The notes: generated by a model not told the origin, from the sequence alone. A stretch of 29,375 bases of DNA from an uncultured Christensenella sp. (GCA_910578655.1 CAJTQE010000013.1:1-29375), one strand, 5' to 3'; counted from the stretch's first letter, positions 7,334 to 13,991 are shown. Numbers and translations: made by a program.

Positions 7334-7528
7334 TTAAATATCTATTGCATTAAAGTATTCTAACGAATATATAGCGTAAATTTTTGTATAGTCTATATTG
7401 TCTGTAAATATCACTTCGTTATCTGTTATGTGCATACTTAAAACTGTAATTATACCGTTTAATAGTATCGAAACACCTTGCTTTCGTGTTTCTTTATTTA
7501 AGTTTCTTTTTATTGCTAAATCTTTCAT
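7334..7528 (-). CDS. Small hypothetical protein, 64 aa
   Basis: The ATG overlaps the stop of the upstream gene (ATGA), with AAAGGAG a few bases before. The product has a basic N-terminus (MKDLAIKRNLNKETRK) and a beta-prone remainder without a membrane span. Translational coupling to the 156-residue gene suggests related roles. No family recognised. Confidence 0.65.
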   Translation of the reverse strand: MKDLAIKRNLNKETRKQGVSILLNGIITVLSMHITDNEVIFTDNIDYTKIYAIYSLEYFNAIDI

Positions 7529-7995
7529 TTTTCATAACTCCTTTTTTCAATATCTTTTATTATTTCGATATTCGGGAATAATTTTTTAAGTTGTTCAAAC
7601 CGTTTTAAAGCGATATGGCGTTCTCTTCCCTCGTAAGTTTCTTTGAGAACGGAAACAGGTTCGGCGTTCTTTAAGTCGATTATTTTTAAAACTTCGATAA
7701 CGTAAAATTTTTTGTTACCGTTCCAACAGTCAATATCGCGAGTTATTTTTAACTGCATAGCGTAGCCGGCTGTTAAAAATTCTTGTGCGCGGTCATACAG
7801 CGTTTTACGGTATTCTTTTAGGATTTCGACAAATTCAAGTAAATCGTTGATAGTGTTTACTGCCTTTTTGTCCTCGCTCTGAACGTGGCTAAGACTTTTA
7901 ACGTGGTCTGCGCGAGTGAAATAAAAATGCTTTGTTTCGTTCATTTCGGGCGAGGGCGAACCGTAGCGACTGAAAAGGTTTTCAAGCGTTCGCAT
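7525..7995 (-). CDS. Hypothetical soluble protein, 156 aa
   Basis: AAAGGAG lies upstream of the ATG. The N-terminal 75 residues are charged and mostly helical (DLLEFVEILKEYRKTLYDR). The middle contains a KKFYVIEVLKII strand, and the C-terminus (YEGRERHIALKRFEQLKKLFP) is a basic amphipathic helix of a kind common in small proteins of integrative elements. No catalytic motif or membrane segment is visible. It follows the J-domain gene by 28 bases in the same operon. Confidence 0.75.
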   Translation of the reverse strand: MRTLENLFSRYGSPSPEMNETKHFYFTRADHVKSLSHVQSEDKKAVNTINDLLEFVEILKEYRKTLYDRAQEFLTAGYAMQLKITRDIDCWNGNKKFYVIEVLKIIDLKNAEPVSVLKETYEGRERHIALKRFEQLKKLFPNIEIIKDIEKRSYEK

Positions 7996-8023
7996 TTAAA
8001 TAAACTCCTTTGTTGCAAGCAGC

Positions 8024-8512
8024 TTAAATAGCTGCCTGCAACAGTTTTTTATTTTGCTCTTCCTTGATTACTTCCGAGCCGTGCAAGCGGCGGATTTCGT
8101 CAAGTGATAAACGGAATTTATTTTCCGTCGGTTTATCCGTCCACGCCCACGCCTTTTTAGACGAACACCAAAAGAAACCGAGTTCTTTTAACTTCTGTTT
8201 GTATGCGTATGCGTTAAATACCCACAGCCACGAGCCGCAAAGCTCGATTTTGCAATCAAATGTAATAATGGCGTTAATGATTTTGCGGAAGTTGTCGGGA
8301 ACGTCAGCGCGGTCGGCTTTGGTGTAGGTCTTGCCGTCGGCGGTTTCGTGAACGTTTCCGACGTGCTTTTTAAGTTCGTCATATTCGGAATTAATACGTT
8401 GCATATCTTCAACCGTGCCGCCCTTGTCGGGGTGGTATTTAAATGCAAGCGTTTTATATTGCCGTTTCAGTTCCTCAAACGTAGTAACGTTGTTAAAATA
8501 AATGTAAGCCAT
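8024..8512 (-). CDS. J-domain (DnaJ-like) protein, 162 aa
   Basis: Residues 5-55 form a J-domain: helix II (FEELKRQYKTLAFKY), the diagnostic HPD at 27-29 followed by KGGT, and helix III (VEDMQRINSEYDELKKHV). The HPD motif stimulates the ATPase of Hsp70/DnaK. The C-terminal half carries a WLWV...LKELGFFWCSSKKAWAW module seen next to J-domains in phage and plasmid proteins. It lacks the Gly/Phe and zinc regions of true DnaJ, so it is a J-domain co-chaperone that may steer DnaK to replication or virion proteins (inference). The ribosome binding site (GAGG) is distant from the ATG. Confidence 0.88.
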   Translation of the reverse strand: MAYIYFNNVTTFEELKRQYKTLAFKYHPDKGGTVEDMQRINSEYDELKKHVGNVHETADGKTYTKADRADVPDNFRKIINAIITFDCKIELCGSWLWVFNAYAYKQKLKELGFFWCSSKKAWAWTDKPTENKFRLSLDEIRRLHGSEVIKEEQNKKLLQAAI

Positions 8513-8579
8513 AATAAAGAGTAAACCTCGTAAAAATTATTTCCGTCGGACTTATGCCACCGACGGTCGGCAGATAGAT

Positions 8580-8855
8580 TTAATTTAATAAATTTTTAAT
8601 AGCTTCGTCGTTATATTTGCTTTTTTCAAGAAATTTGATTTTAATTTCGAAATCGGATTTTATTAGTGAGTTGATAGTAGAAAACAATGTACTTGTTGCT
8701 ATTGGCGTTATGTTGGGCAATATGCAGACAGTGCCGAATCCGTAACCGTCGCCGTAATCTGAATATACTTCAACTCTTGTGGTTGCGGTGTGGCTTGTAC
8801 TTGGTGTATGAAGTTCTTCGTAAACTTCAATTATAATAGCTGTTTTCTTTTTCAT
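8580..8855 (-). CDS. Hypothetical protein, 91 aa
   Basis: AAGAGG precedes the ATG. The N-terminus is KKK followed by a strand (TAIIIEVYEEL). The middle is Thr/Gly/Tyr-rich (EVYSDYGDGYGFGTV), and the C-terminus is a charged helix (FEIKIKFLEKSKYNDEAIKNLL). No membrane segment or known motif. Second gene of the leftward operon. Confidence 0.65.
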   Translation of the reverse strand: MKKKTAIIIEVYEELHTPSTSHTATTRVEVYSDYGDGYGFGTVCILPNITPIATSTLFSTINSLIKSDFEIKIKFLEKSKYNDEAIKNLLN

Positions 8856-8908
8856 AATTACCTCTTAAAATTTATTTGCCCGTATAGCCGATAGCACAGC
8901 TTTGATTT

Positions 8909-9232
8909 TTAATTATTCCATTCTCTGACCGCTTTTTTTAACGGACAGTAAATTGTGTCGTAGCCGTTGCAATCGGGTAAAAATCTGTTGACTGTATATT
9001 CCGCCGTGTCAATGATTGCTTGCGCTATTTCGTCGGATGTGCGGTTCTTTTCGTTGCAATTCATTCCGAGTAAAGCGCCGTATGCTATGTTTAAAATAAT
9101 CTCTTTTTCTTGTGGGTTGCTTAGCCTTTTTGTATCTTCTGAATTGCCGTTCTTATAGGTGCGAATAGTGATAGTTTCTGCAATAGCTGTTGCCATTTCT
9201 TTTAACTGCATTTCTGTCTTGTGGTTTCTCAT
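8909..9232 (-). CDS. Hypothetical helical protein, 107 aa
   Basis: AAAGGAG lies 6 bases before the ATG. The product is soluble and mostly helical, with a C-terminal CPLKKAVREWNN. No recognised family and no membrane segment. It is the first well-supported gene of the leftward operon. The only smaller candidate upstream is the 35-residue frame at 9454-9561. Confidence 0.7.
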   Translation of the reverse strand: MRNHKTEMQLKEMATAIAETITIRTYKNGNSEDTKRLSNPQEKEIILNIAYGALLGMNCNEKNRTSDEIAQAIIDTAEYTVNRFLPDCNGYDTIYCPLKKAVREWNN

Positions 9233-9315
9233 AAATAACTCCTTTGGGGTGTTTCCCCTTTTAAAATTGTAGATTAACTGATGTATAAGTTTTTTAAAAA
9301 AATTTCGGTTTTCCC

Positions 9316-9534
9316 TTGCAATTTAAAAATTGCTATGGTAAAATTGAAATAAGTTCAGCAAAGGGCGGGCAGGTTTCGCCCCTTGCGTGGTAGCCGTTCG
9401 GGGGAAGTTAAGCGTTTACCCGTTCGGCTTTGCCTTTGTAGCAGTAAGCTCGTTTAGCTCTCTATAATAAGTAAGATTTCAACGATTTCGTCGCCTGTGA
9501 AACCTAACTTTTTGAGAAGCTCGACGAGCTTTTT
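9316..9534 (+). ncRNA. Candidate structured RNA with three-way-junction fold
   Basis: A promoter-like TTGCAA-17-TAAAAT at 9316-9344 would start a transcript near 9351. From 9358 the sequence can form an outer stem (GCAAAGG 9358-9364 with CCTTTGT 9433-9439), a hairpin (AAGGGCG 9361-9367 with CGCCCCTT 9377-9384, partly competing), and a hairpin AGCCGTTCGGG/CCCGTTCGGCT (9392-9402 with 9419-9429) with a symmetric TT/TT internal loop. A short stem followed by TTTT at 9517-9534 could end it, but this lies inside the leftward 35-residue frame. It may equally be a DNA hairpin origin. Confidence 0.4.
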
Positions 9535-9561
9535 AAATTCGTCTTTTCTCAGTTTATCCAT
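9454..9561 (-). CDS. 35-residue helical peptide
   Basis: The frame begins MDKLRKDEFKKLVELLKKLG and continues FTGDEIVEILLIIES, one or two amphipathic helices. Its helical pattern and lysine/glutamate spacing look protein-like, and it lies upstream of the leftward operon. The ribosome binding site is poor: AAGGA abuts the ATG and GGCAGG is farther off. It opposes the candidate RNA at 9316-9534, so only one of the two may be real. Confidence 0.45.
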   Translation of the reverse strand: MDKLRKDEFKKLVELLKKLGFTGDEIVEILLIIES

Positions 9562-9672
9562 TCCTTTTTACCTGCCTTTTAAAAATTTCGGCTTTCGCCT
9601 ATCGACTTTCAAGGTTAAGCCCCTTTGTTACAGCTAAGAGTAAAACTCAAATATTAACTCCGTAAAACACTA

Positions 9673-9949
9673 ATAAGGGGTTGAAGGTCGCGCCTTCAAC
9701 TCCTTATGCAGGGCAAACGGAGTTGAAAAGAAAAAGTCAAGGGGAAACTGTCCTTGCGGCAGTTTAGCTGAAAATTTTGGAAGGATAAAAAGCGTAGCGG
9801 CTTTATGTTCAAAAATTTTTACGACCCTTTACTTTTTCGCTATATGCCACCTCACCGCATTAATGTAGCGGTTTAAGTAACGAAATTTAAAAGGGGATTG
9901 CGGAGGGCGACAAAGCAGTTTCGCGTGTCGCCTCCGCAACCCCTTTTAA
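9673..9949. repeat. Run of strong hairpins in a 445-bp gene-free stretch
   Basis: No gene is visible in 9562-10006. Instead there is a 15-bp stem at 9673-9687/9693-9707 (one G-T pair, loop TCGCG). Smaller inverted repeats follow at about 9737-9758 (AAACTG/CAGTTT) and 9790-9806 (AAAGC/GCTTT). A 24-bp stem spans 9887-9912 with 9926-9949 and contains only two single-base bulges. The last starts TTAAAAGGGG and closes CCCCTTTTAA. Hairpin clusters of this kind mark origins and packaging signals of single-stranded DNA phages. No replication gene is present to confirm that. Confidence 0.6.
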
Positions 9950-9984
9950 CGGCAATGCAGGACTAAAAGATTAATAAAACGTGG

Positions 9985-11135
9985 TTACACTCACAAGGAA
10001 ATACCTATGAATAACAAACGAAAATTCAAACATCTTACTTGGACGGATAGACTTATTATTGAAAAAGACTTAAAAATGAAAATGTCCGCAAAACAAATTG
10101 CGGACCATATCGGTTGTTCTGTCAGAACTGTTTATTATGAAATTAAACGCGGCGAAAGCACTAAGAAAGTAAATTATTATACGAATTATTGGGGTGATAA
10201 ACATTACAAAGATGTTAAATGTTACAGTCCCGATATTGCCGAAGAAAAGTACCGTCAAGAACTGTCGGCAAAAGGTGCGCCGTTAAAATTAAGTAATGAT
10301 TATAAACTTGCTGATTATATAGAAAGGCGCATTGTTGACGACGGTTTGACTCCGGGTGCTGTTCTCGGCGAAATCAAACGCAATAAATTACAATTTAGAA
10401 CTGAAATTAAAAGCGTACATACAATTTATAACTACATTGACAAAAATGTGTTTTTGCGCTTATCTTTGAAACATTTACCGATTAAATGTAAAAGGAAAAA
10501 ACACAATAGAAAAATTAAAGCCAGTAAACCACCGCAAGGCATAAGCATAGAAAAACGCCCCGAAGAAATATTACGGCGTAATACGTTCGGGCATTGGGAA
10601 ATGGACTGCGTTGTCGGTACTTCACTAAAAACATTACTTGTGTTGTCCGAACGATTAACGCGTAAGGAAATTATTATGCCTATTCCGAATAAGAAAGCCG
10701 TTAGCGTGGTTATTGCTTTAAATAAATTAGAAAAAAAATACGGCAAACTATTTAAAACGATATTTAAAACAATAACCGTAGATAACGGCGTTGAGTTTTC
10801 CGATTATAAAGGCATAGAAAAAAGTATTTACGGTAACAACAAAAAAAGGACGGCAGTATATTACTGCCACCCTTATTCAAGTTATGAGCGTGGAACTAAC
10901 GAACGACTAAACCGAGAAATACGGCGCAAACTTCCGAAAGGTACGAATTTCAATAAAGTATCTGATAAAGAAGTTAAAGCCGTTGAGAAATGGGTTAATG
11001 AATACCCGAAAGCTGTATTAGGCTATGCGACTGCTAACGAAGTCTTTGAAAAATACGTTTCCGCCCTCTAAATAAATTTTTTTTAACTTTTGTGCAATTT
11101 ACTCTTGACATTTACGTTTCCCTTTTTCAGTGTAA
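9985..11135 (+). mobile_element. Putative IS30-family unit with weak terminal inverted repeats
   Basis: The 20 bp at 9985-10004 (TTACACT start) and the reverse complement of 11116-11135 match at 14 positions, including the first seven. They enclose one IS30-type transposase and give about 1.15 kb, typical for the family. No target duplication is evident (flanks GG and TT). The left repeat lies only two bases before the start codon, which is unusually close, so the true ends may differ. The whole phage-like element, not just this unit, could be what the transposase moves. Confidence 0.4.
10007..11071 (+). CDS. IS30-family DDE transposase
   Basis: The 354-residue length is typical of the family. 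The N-terminus has a helix-turn-helix of the HTH_38 type (about residues 8-50, MSAKQIADHIGCSVRTVYYEI). The catalytic core has Asp200 (FGHWEMDCVVG), Asp259 (TVDNGVEF) and Glu299 (YERGTNERLNREIRR), followed by the family-typical LPKGTNF. All three acidic residues are present and the frame is intact, so it should be active. AAGGA lies 8 bases before the ATG. IS30-type transposases are known in Spiroplasma filamentous phages, so it may serve as the element's integrase. A stand-alone insertion sequence is the alternative. Confidence 0.92.
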   Translation: MNNKRKFKHLTWTDRLIIEKDLKMKMSAKQIADHIGCSVRTVYYEIKRGESTKKVNYYTNYWGDKHYKDVKCYSPDIAEEKYRQELSAKGAPLKLSNDYKLADYIERRIVDDGLTPGAVLGEIKRNKLQFRTEIKSVHTIYNYIDKNVFLRLSLKHLPIKCKRKKHNRKIKASKPPQGISIEKRPEEILRRNTFGHWEMDCVVGTSLKTLLVLSERLTRKEIIMPIPNKKAVSVVIALNKLEKKYGKLFKTIFKTITVDNGVEFSDYKGIEKSIYGNNKKRTAVYYCHPYSSYERGTNERLNREIRRKLPKGTNFNKVSDKEVKAVEKWVNEYPKAVLGYATANEVFEKYVSAL

Positions 11136-11161
11136 TTTTAACTAATTTCCATAAATTACCA

Positions 11162-11167
11162 TATTAT
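11162..11167 (+). promoter_or_regulatory. -10 box of a leaderless amidase gene
   Basis: TATTAT ends 5 bases before the ATG at 11173. There is no ribosome binding site and the -35 region is poor. The promoter lies just right of the putative IS30 right end, so the insertion may have replaced the original -35 region. Confidence 0.45.
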
Positions 11168-11172
11168 GCAGT

Positions 11173-11655
11173 ATGGATATTTTAAGTTATGACAGAAGAG
11201 CCGCATACGAATATGCCAAAAAATGGGCTTTTAAAAGAAATCCCAAATACTATGATTTCAGCGCAATCGGAGGTGACTGCACAAATTTTGCATCTCAGTG
11301 TATTTACGCAGGCGCAGGCATAATGAACTATACGCCCACATTCGGCTGGTTTTATAATTCCGTGAACGACAGAACGCCGTCCTGGACGGGCGTAGAATAC
11401 CTTTATAATTTTTTGGTAAACAACGAGGGCGCGGGGCCGTTTGCGGAAGAAGTTCCGCTTAACCGGCTTGAAGCAGGCGATATTGTACAGCTCGGCACAG
11501 GAGCCGGCGACTTCTACCACTCGCCCGTAGTCGTACGCGTCGAGCGCGGACGGATATACGTCGCCGCACATAGCTACGATGCGTTCAACAAGCCCCTTTC
11601 CTCTTATAGCTTTGCAACGGCACGCGGAATACATATTTTGGGCGTTAGAAAATAA
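11173..11655 (+). CDS. Amidase_6 (putative amidase) domain protein
   Basis: The 160-residue protein is essentially one Amidase_6 domain, a fold related to NlpC/P60-like Cys-His peptidases. The signature runs YDRRAAYEYAKKWAF, then GGDCTNFASQCIYAGA with the nucleophile Cys at about residue 36, then WTGVEYLYNFL, and a C-terminal DFYHSPVVV with the likely His at about 116. There is no signal peptide. The domain begins at residue 5, so the start at 11173 is probably right even though no ribosome binding site is present. It probably hydrolyses an amide in cell-wall peptide or a similar substrate; the exact substrate is unknown. Confidence 0.85.
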   Translation: MDILSYDRRAAYEYAKKWAFKRNPKYYDFSAIGGDCTNFASQCIYAGAGIMNYTPTFGWFYNSVNDRTPSWTGVEYLYNFLVNNEGAGPFAEEVPLNRLEAGDIVQLGTGAGDFYHSPVVVRVERGRIYVAAHSYDAFNKPLSSYSFATARGIHILGVRK

Positions 11656-11670
11656 AAACGGCAAAAACAG

Positions 11671-11699
11671 TTGCAAAATTCAATTAATACTGTTATAAT
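11671..11699 (+). promoter_or_regulatory. Sigma-A promoter upstream of the tRNA-like repeats
   Basis: TTGCAA, a 17-bp spacer and TATAAT. It would start a transcript near 11706 that runs toward the tRNA region, through the hairpin at 11766-11795. Confidence 0.6.
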
Positions 11700-11765
11700 A
11701 AAAACACTTTCAAATTCTGTGCATATTGCAGGTACTTATAGCGGCAAGATTGACACAGGGATTAT

Positions 11766-11795
11766 ATTCTTACGAAAATTTCGCAAGAATTTTTC
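11766..11795 (+). terminator. Possible attenuator or terminator before the tRNA repeats
   Basis: Stem ATTCTT-A-CGA / TCG-C-AAGAAT with one mismatch and a five-base loop, followed by TTTTC. It lies about 60 bases after the predicted start of the upstream promoter, so it could release a roughly 90-nt RNA or gate transcription of the tRNAs. Confidence 0.45.
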
Positions 11796-11870
11796 GGAAA
11801 GAGGAGCGGCAACGAAGCGTTTTGGCGATTTTGTTTACAAAATTGTTTCTAAGCCGAGTTTGGCTCGACG

Positions 11871-12238
11871 AGGGGCATAGCTCAGTTGGTTAGAGCGTCG
11901 AGCTTTGATTTCTTAAAACAGTGTTGTACACCGTTTTATCAAAGCGAGATGAGCGAACGCATAGTGCAAGGCGTTCGCGGTGACCGAGTTTGGCGTTGTC
12001 CTTACGCCAAACGAGAAGCTTGACCGGCAAGCAAGCGCAAATTTAATATTTTACGGGGGCATAGCTCAGTTGGTTAGTGCGTCGAGCTTTGATTTCTTAA
12101 AACAGTGTTGTACACTGTTTTATCAAAGCGAGATGAGCGAACGCATAGCGCAAGGCGTTCGCGGTGACCGAGTTTGGCGTTGCCCTTACGCCAAACGAGA
12201 AGCTTGACCGGCAAGCAAGCGCGAATTTAATATTTTAC
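11871..12238 (+). repeat. Two 184-bp tandem units each starting with the 5' third of tRNA-Val
   Basis: Units at 11871-12054 and 12055-12238 differ at only about seven positions. Each begins with the first 27 nt of the tRNA-Val at 12239 (acceptor strand, D arm and first anticodon-stem bases; the first base is A in unit 1, and unit 2 has T for A in the D-arm tail). Each then continues into about 157 bp that fold into four hairpins: CTTTGAT/ATCAAAG with an inner AAAAC/GTTTT stem, GCGAACGC/GCGTTCGC, GTTTGGCGT/ACGCCAAAC and GCTT/AAGC. No tRNA 3' half is present in either unit. No coding sequence is supported here. Confidence 0.85.
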
Positions 12239-12315
<77 letters not shown>

Positions 12316-12356
12316 AAAAAACGTTGACGCACTTACAGGTGCGTCAACACTTATAT

Positions 12357-12432
12357 GGGGATATAGCACAGTTGGTAGCGCGATACGTTCGCAACGTATA
12401 GGTCAGGGGTTCGAATCCCCTTATCTCCACCA
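12357..12432 (+). tRNA. tRNA-Ala (anticodon CGC)
   Basis: Complete cloverleaf with encoded CCA. The acceptor GGGGATA/TATCTCC includes the G3-U70 pair that is the alanine identity element. The anticodon stem ATACG/CGTAT has loop TTCGCAA, giving anticodon CGC. The T arm contains GGTTCGAATCC. Probably co-transcribed with tRNA-Val 41 bases upstream. Confidence 0.95.
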
Positions 12433-12434
12433 CG

Positions 12435-12462
12435 AAAAGGAAGGTTTTACGCCTTCCTTTTT
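12435..12462 (+). terminator. Intrinsic terminator of the tRNA cluster
   Basis: Stem AAAAGGAAGG/CCTTCCTTTT with a seven-base loop and T-run, directly after the tRNA-Ala CCA end. Confidence 0.88.
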
Positions 12463-12569
12463 ACGTGGTGAACAGTGGGGAGTGAAAAGAAACCCCTGTG
12501 GTTCGCGCGAGCAAAAGCAGTTTGCGACGCTTTGCCGAGGGTTCCCGTTTATGGGAAACGGCCCCCCCA

Positions 12570-12580
12570 TATCTCCACCA
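12570..12580 (+). repeat. Duplicated tRNA-Ala 3' end (att-like)
   Basis: TATCTCCACCA is identical to the last 11 nt of tRNA-Ala at 12422-12432. One base further out there is a mismatch and then CCC in both. A tRNA 3' end copied downstream is what tRNA-directed integration leaves behind. The 148 bp between the copies hold the tRNA terminator and a GC-rich stretch with no supported gene. Beyond it, 12631-12821 contains only the GGCAC...GTGCC repeat near 12693-12710 and the region upstream of the next gene. Confidence 0.45.
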
Positions 12581-12584
12581 GTCC

Positions 12585-12630
12585 AAACCTAAAACGAACC
12601 ACAAAATAAGTGTTCGGGTTAGGTTTTTTC
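12585..12630 (+). terminator. Intrinsic terminator after the tRNA remnant
   Basis: AAACCTAA (12585-12592) pairs with TTAGGTTT (12619-12626), with an inner GAAC/GTTC stem and a run of T after it. The left arm AACCTAAAACGAA is the inverted copy of the start of the 33-bp repeats at 13288 and 15429. Confidence 0.65.
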
Positions 12631-12821
12631 TTTTGCCGTTTTTCAGGCGGCACGCGTATGACGAACGCGGCGCACTTGTTCATACATTATTCAGGCACTC
12701 GCCACAGTGCCACAAATTCTATAACATATCCGATATTTGTTTGAAATTCGCTGTTTATGGGCAATGCTTTTCCATATTTGTATGATAAAATAATGATAAC
12801 GCACATAGGGAGGTATTCATT

Positions 12822-13286
12822 ATGGATACACAAAAAATCGGTGTCTTTTTGTCTGAATTGCGGAAAGAAAAAAATCTTACGCAAGATGAATTGGGTGAAC
12901 AAATTGGTGTAACGAATAAAACCGTTTCACGCTGGGAAAACGGTAATTATTTACCACCTGTTGAAATGCTACAAATTTTAAGCAAATTTTATGACGTGAG
13001 CATAAATGAAATATTAAACGCCGAACGGATAAACGATAGCGATTATAAAAAAGTTTCGGAAGAAAACGTAAAATGCGCACTGAATAGAAGTAACGTCATA
13101 ATACGTAAGCACAAAAAAATTATGAATTGGATTATAGCCATTGTTGTGGCTTTATTATATATTGTAATTAGTTTAATATCACAAAAATGGCAGTACACTT
13201 GGATAGTTTGGATTGTGTATTGCGTATATCGTACAGTCGAAAGCATTGTCAATCACTTTTTGAATATTCGCGTTAAGTCTAAATAA
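12822..13286 (+). CDS. Xre-family HTH protein with C-terminal membrane spans
   Basis: A GGGAGG ribosome binding site precedes the ATG. Residues 5-62 are a clear HTH_3 domain (LSELRKEKNLTQDELGEQIG, then NKTVSRWENG and a YDVSINEIL end). A basic linker follows (about 85-100), then two hydrophobic spans (about 101-120 and 124-142) and a basic tail. A DNA-binding domain tied to the membrane suggests a membrane-localised regulator that senses an envelope signal. The target is unknown. The stop is followed two bases later by the first 33-bp repeat, so the gene forms a cassette-like unit. Confidence 0.88.
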   Translation: MDTQKIGVFLSELRKEKNLTQDELGEQIGVTNKTVSRWENGNYLPPVEMLQILSKFYDVSINEILNAERINDSDYKKVSEENVKCALNRSNVIIRKHKKIMNWIIAIVVALLYIVISLISQKWQYTWIVWIVYCVYRTVESIVNHFLNIRVKSK

Positions 13287-13287
13287 A

Positions 13288-13320
13288 TATTCGTTTTAGG
13301 TTACCACTGCTCCACCATTA
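13288..13320 (+). repeat. 33-bp direct repeat, left copy
   Basis: Identical over 33 bp to 15429-15461. It begins TATTCGTTTTAGG and ends in a tRNA 3'-like CTGCTCCACCATTA. It begins two bases after the stop codon of the Xre-membrane gene. Confidence 0.85.
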
Positions 13321-13537
13321 CGGGTGTATACGCACCCCCCCCTCTGAATTAGAAACCGAATTGTCGGTTTCTTTTTCTTTTACGCCGTTTTCGCCCGTGT
13401 CGCCGTTGCCGTCGGGGTAATCGGGGAAAATTAAGTTCAAAAGCAGTTCGTTTTTCGTAAATCGTTTGATAAAACACTCTCTGTTCTTCTTCCGTAAGTT
13501 CGGCAATGCTCGGTGTGCCGTAAATTATAATTTCCAT
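13318..13537 (-). pseudogene. Small hypothetical gene broken by a one-base frameshift
   Basis: GGGAG lies 9 bases before the ATG at 13537. The first 37 codons (MEIIIYGTPSIAELTEEEQR...) look natural; the same frame then turns into an implausible Arg-rich run (RLPRRQRRHGRKRRKRKR). Dropping one C from a CCCC run near 13423 gives an acidic tail of normal composition (PDYPDGNGDTGENGVKEKE) that runs to a stop at 13318. The intact product would be about 72 residues. An eight-C run at 13336-13343 in the same gene is a second place where the count may be wrong. Function unknown. Confidence 0.55.
13351..13377 (+). terminator. Intrinsic terminator after the Xre-membrane gene
   Basis: Stem AGAAACCGA/TCGGTTTCT with a four-base loop followed by TTTTC. 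It serves the rightward gene ending at 13286. It lies inside the leftward broken gene. Confidence 0.7.
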
Positions 13538-13622
13538 AGCCTAAACTCCCGAAAATACAAATAGCGCACTACGATATTTTTCTTTCGTAATGCGCTGTAA
13601 AATCGTTATACGCTATTATCTT

Positions 13623-13832
13623 TCAATTTGGAAGTAGGTCGGCAATGACTTTATGTAGGGAATTAAAGTACAAACGGCTTATTTTGCGTAACGCTTGCGG
13701 AAGTAAAGCGGTGTTTATGGGGAATATGTTTCGGCTCGGCTTGTTATCAAGACAAGCACACGCGACACAATCACGGGCGGTACATTTGCGGTAGTATCGG
13801 GGTATAAAGTAAAACACCGTTTTTGCGCTCAT
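13623..13832 (-). CDS. Doubtful 69-aa Cys-containing frame within a degenerate duplication
   Basis: The frame contains YYRKCTARDCVACACLD. A diverged second copy of the same stretch (DYRK...FCNSREFTACACLD over two frames) lies upstream on this strand at about 13837-13905; the DNA of both includes ATCAAGACAAGC(A/G)CACGC. No ribosome binding site precedes the ATG. It looks like the remains of a tandemly repeated Cys-rich module more than a working gene. Confidence 0.3.
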   Translation of the reverse strand: MSAKTVFYFIPRYYRKCTARDCVACACLDNKPSRNIFPINTALLPQALRKISRLYFNSLHKVIADLLPN

Positions 13833-13945
13833 TTATATCAAGACAAGCGCACGCCGTAAACTCACGACTGTTACAAAAGCGGTAGTTTTGCGGTAGTCAA
13901 ACACGGCGTATAGAAAAAGCACAGTTTAATGCAACATGCAAAAGA

Positions 13946-13991
13946 AAAAATCGGGGTTTCGCGGAAAGCCTGCGCGCGAACCCCGATTTTT
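13946..13991. terminator. Long terminator-like hairpin
   Basis: AAAAATCGGGGTT (13946-13958) pairs with AACCCCGATTTTT (13979-13991). With a one-base bulge the stem continues into CGCG/CGCG. The A/T ends give a T-run on both strands. Confidence 0.65.

Noticed and set aside
11671..11880. A 69-codon frame upstream of the tRNA repeats
   Set aside because: It starts within the -35 box of a promoter and passes through a terminator-like hairpin.
11980..12207. A 75-codon frame in the tRNA-like repeats
   Set aside because: It runs through tRNA-like sequence and hairpins of a tandem repeat. Its apparent reading frame follows from the repeat.
11871..12238. Two additional tRNA genes
   Set aside because: Only the first 27 nt match a tRNA. 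No anticodon stem, T arm or 3' acceptor strand follows in either unit.
12498..12785. A 95-codon rightward frame after the tRNA-Ala terminator
   Set aside because: It includes the tRNA 3'-end remnant, a terminator and a repeat, and has no ribosome binding site.
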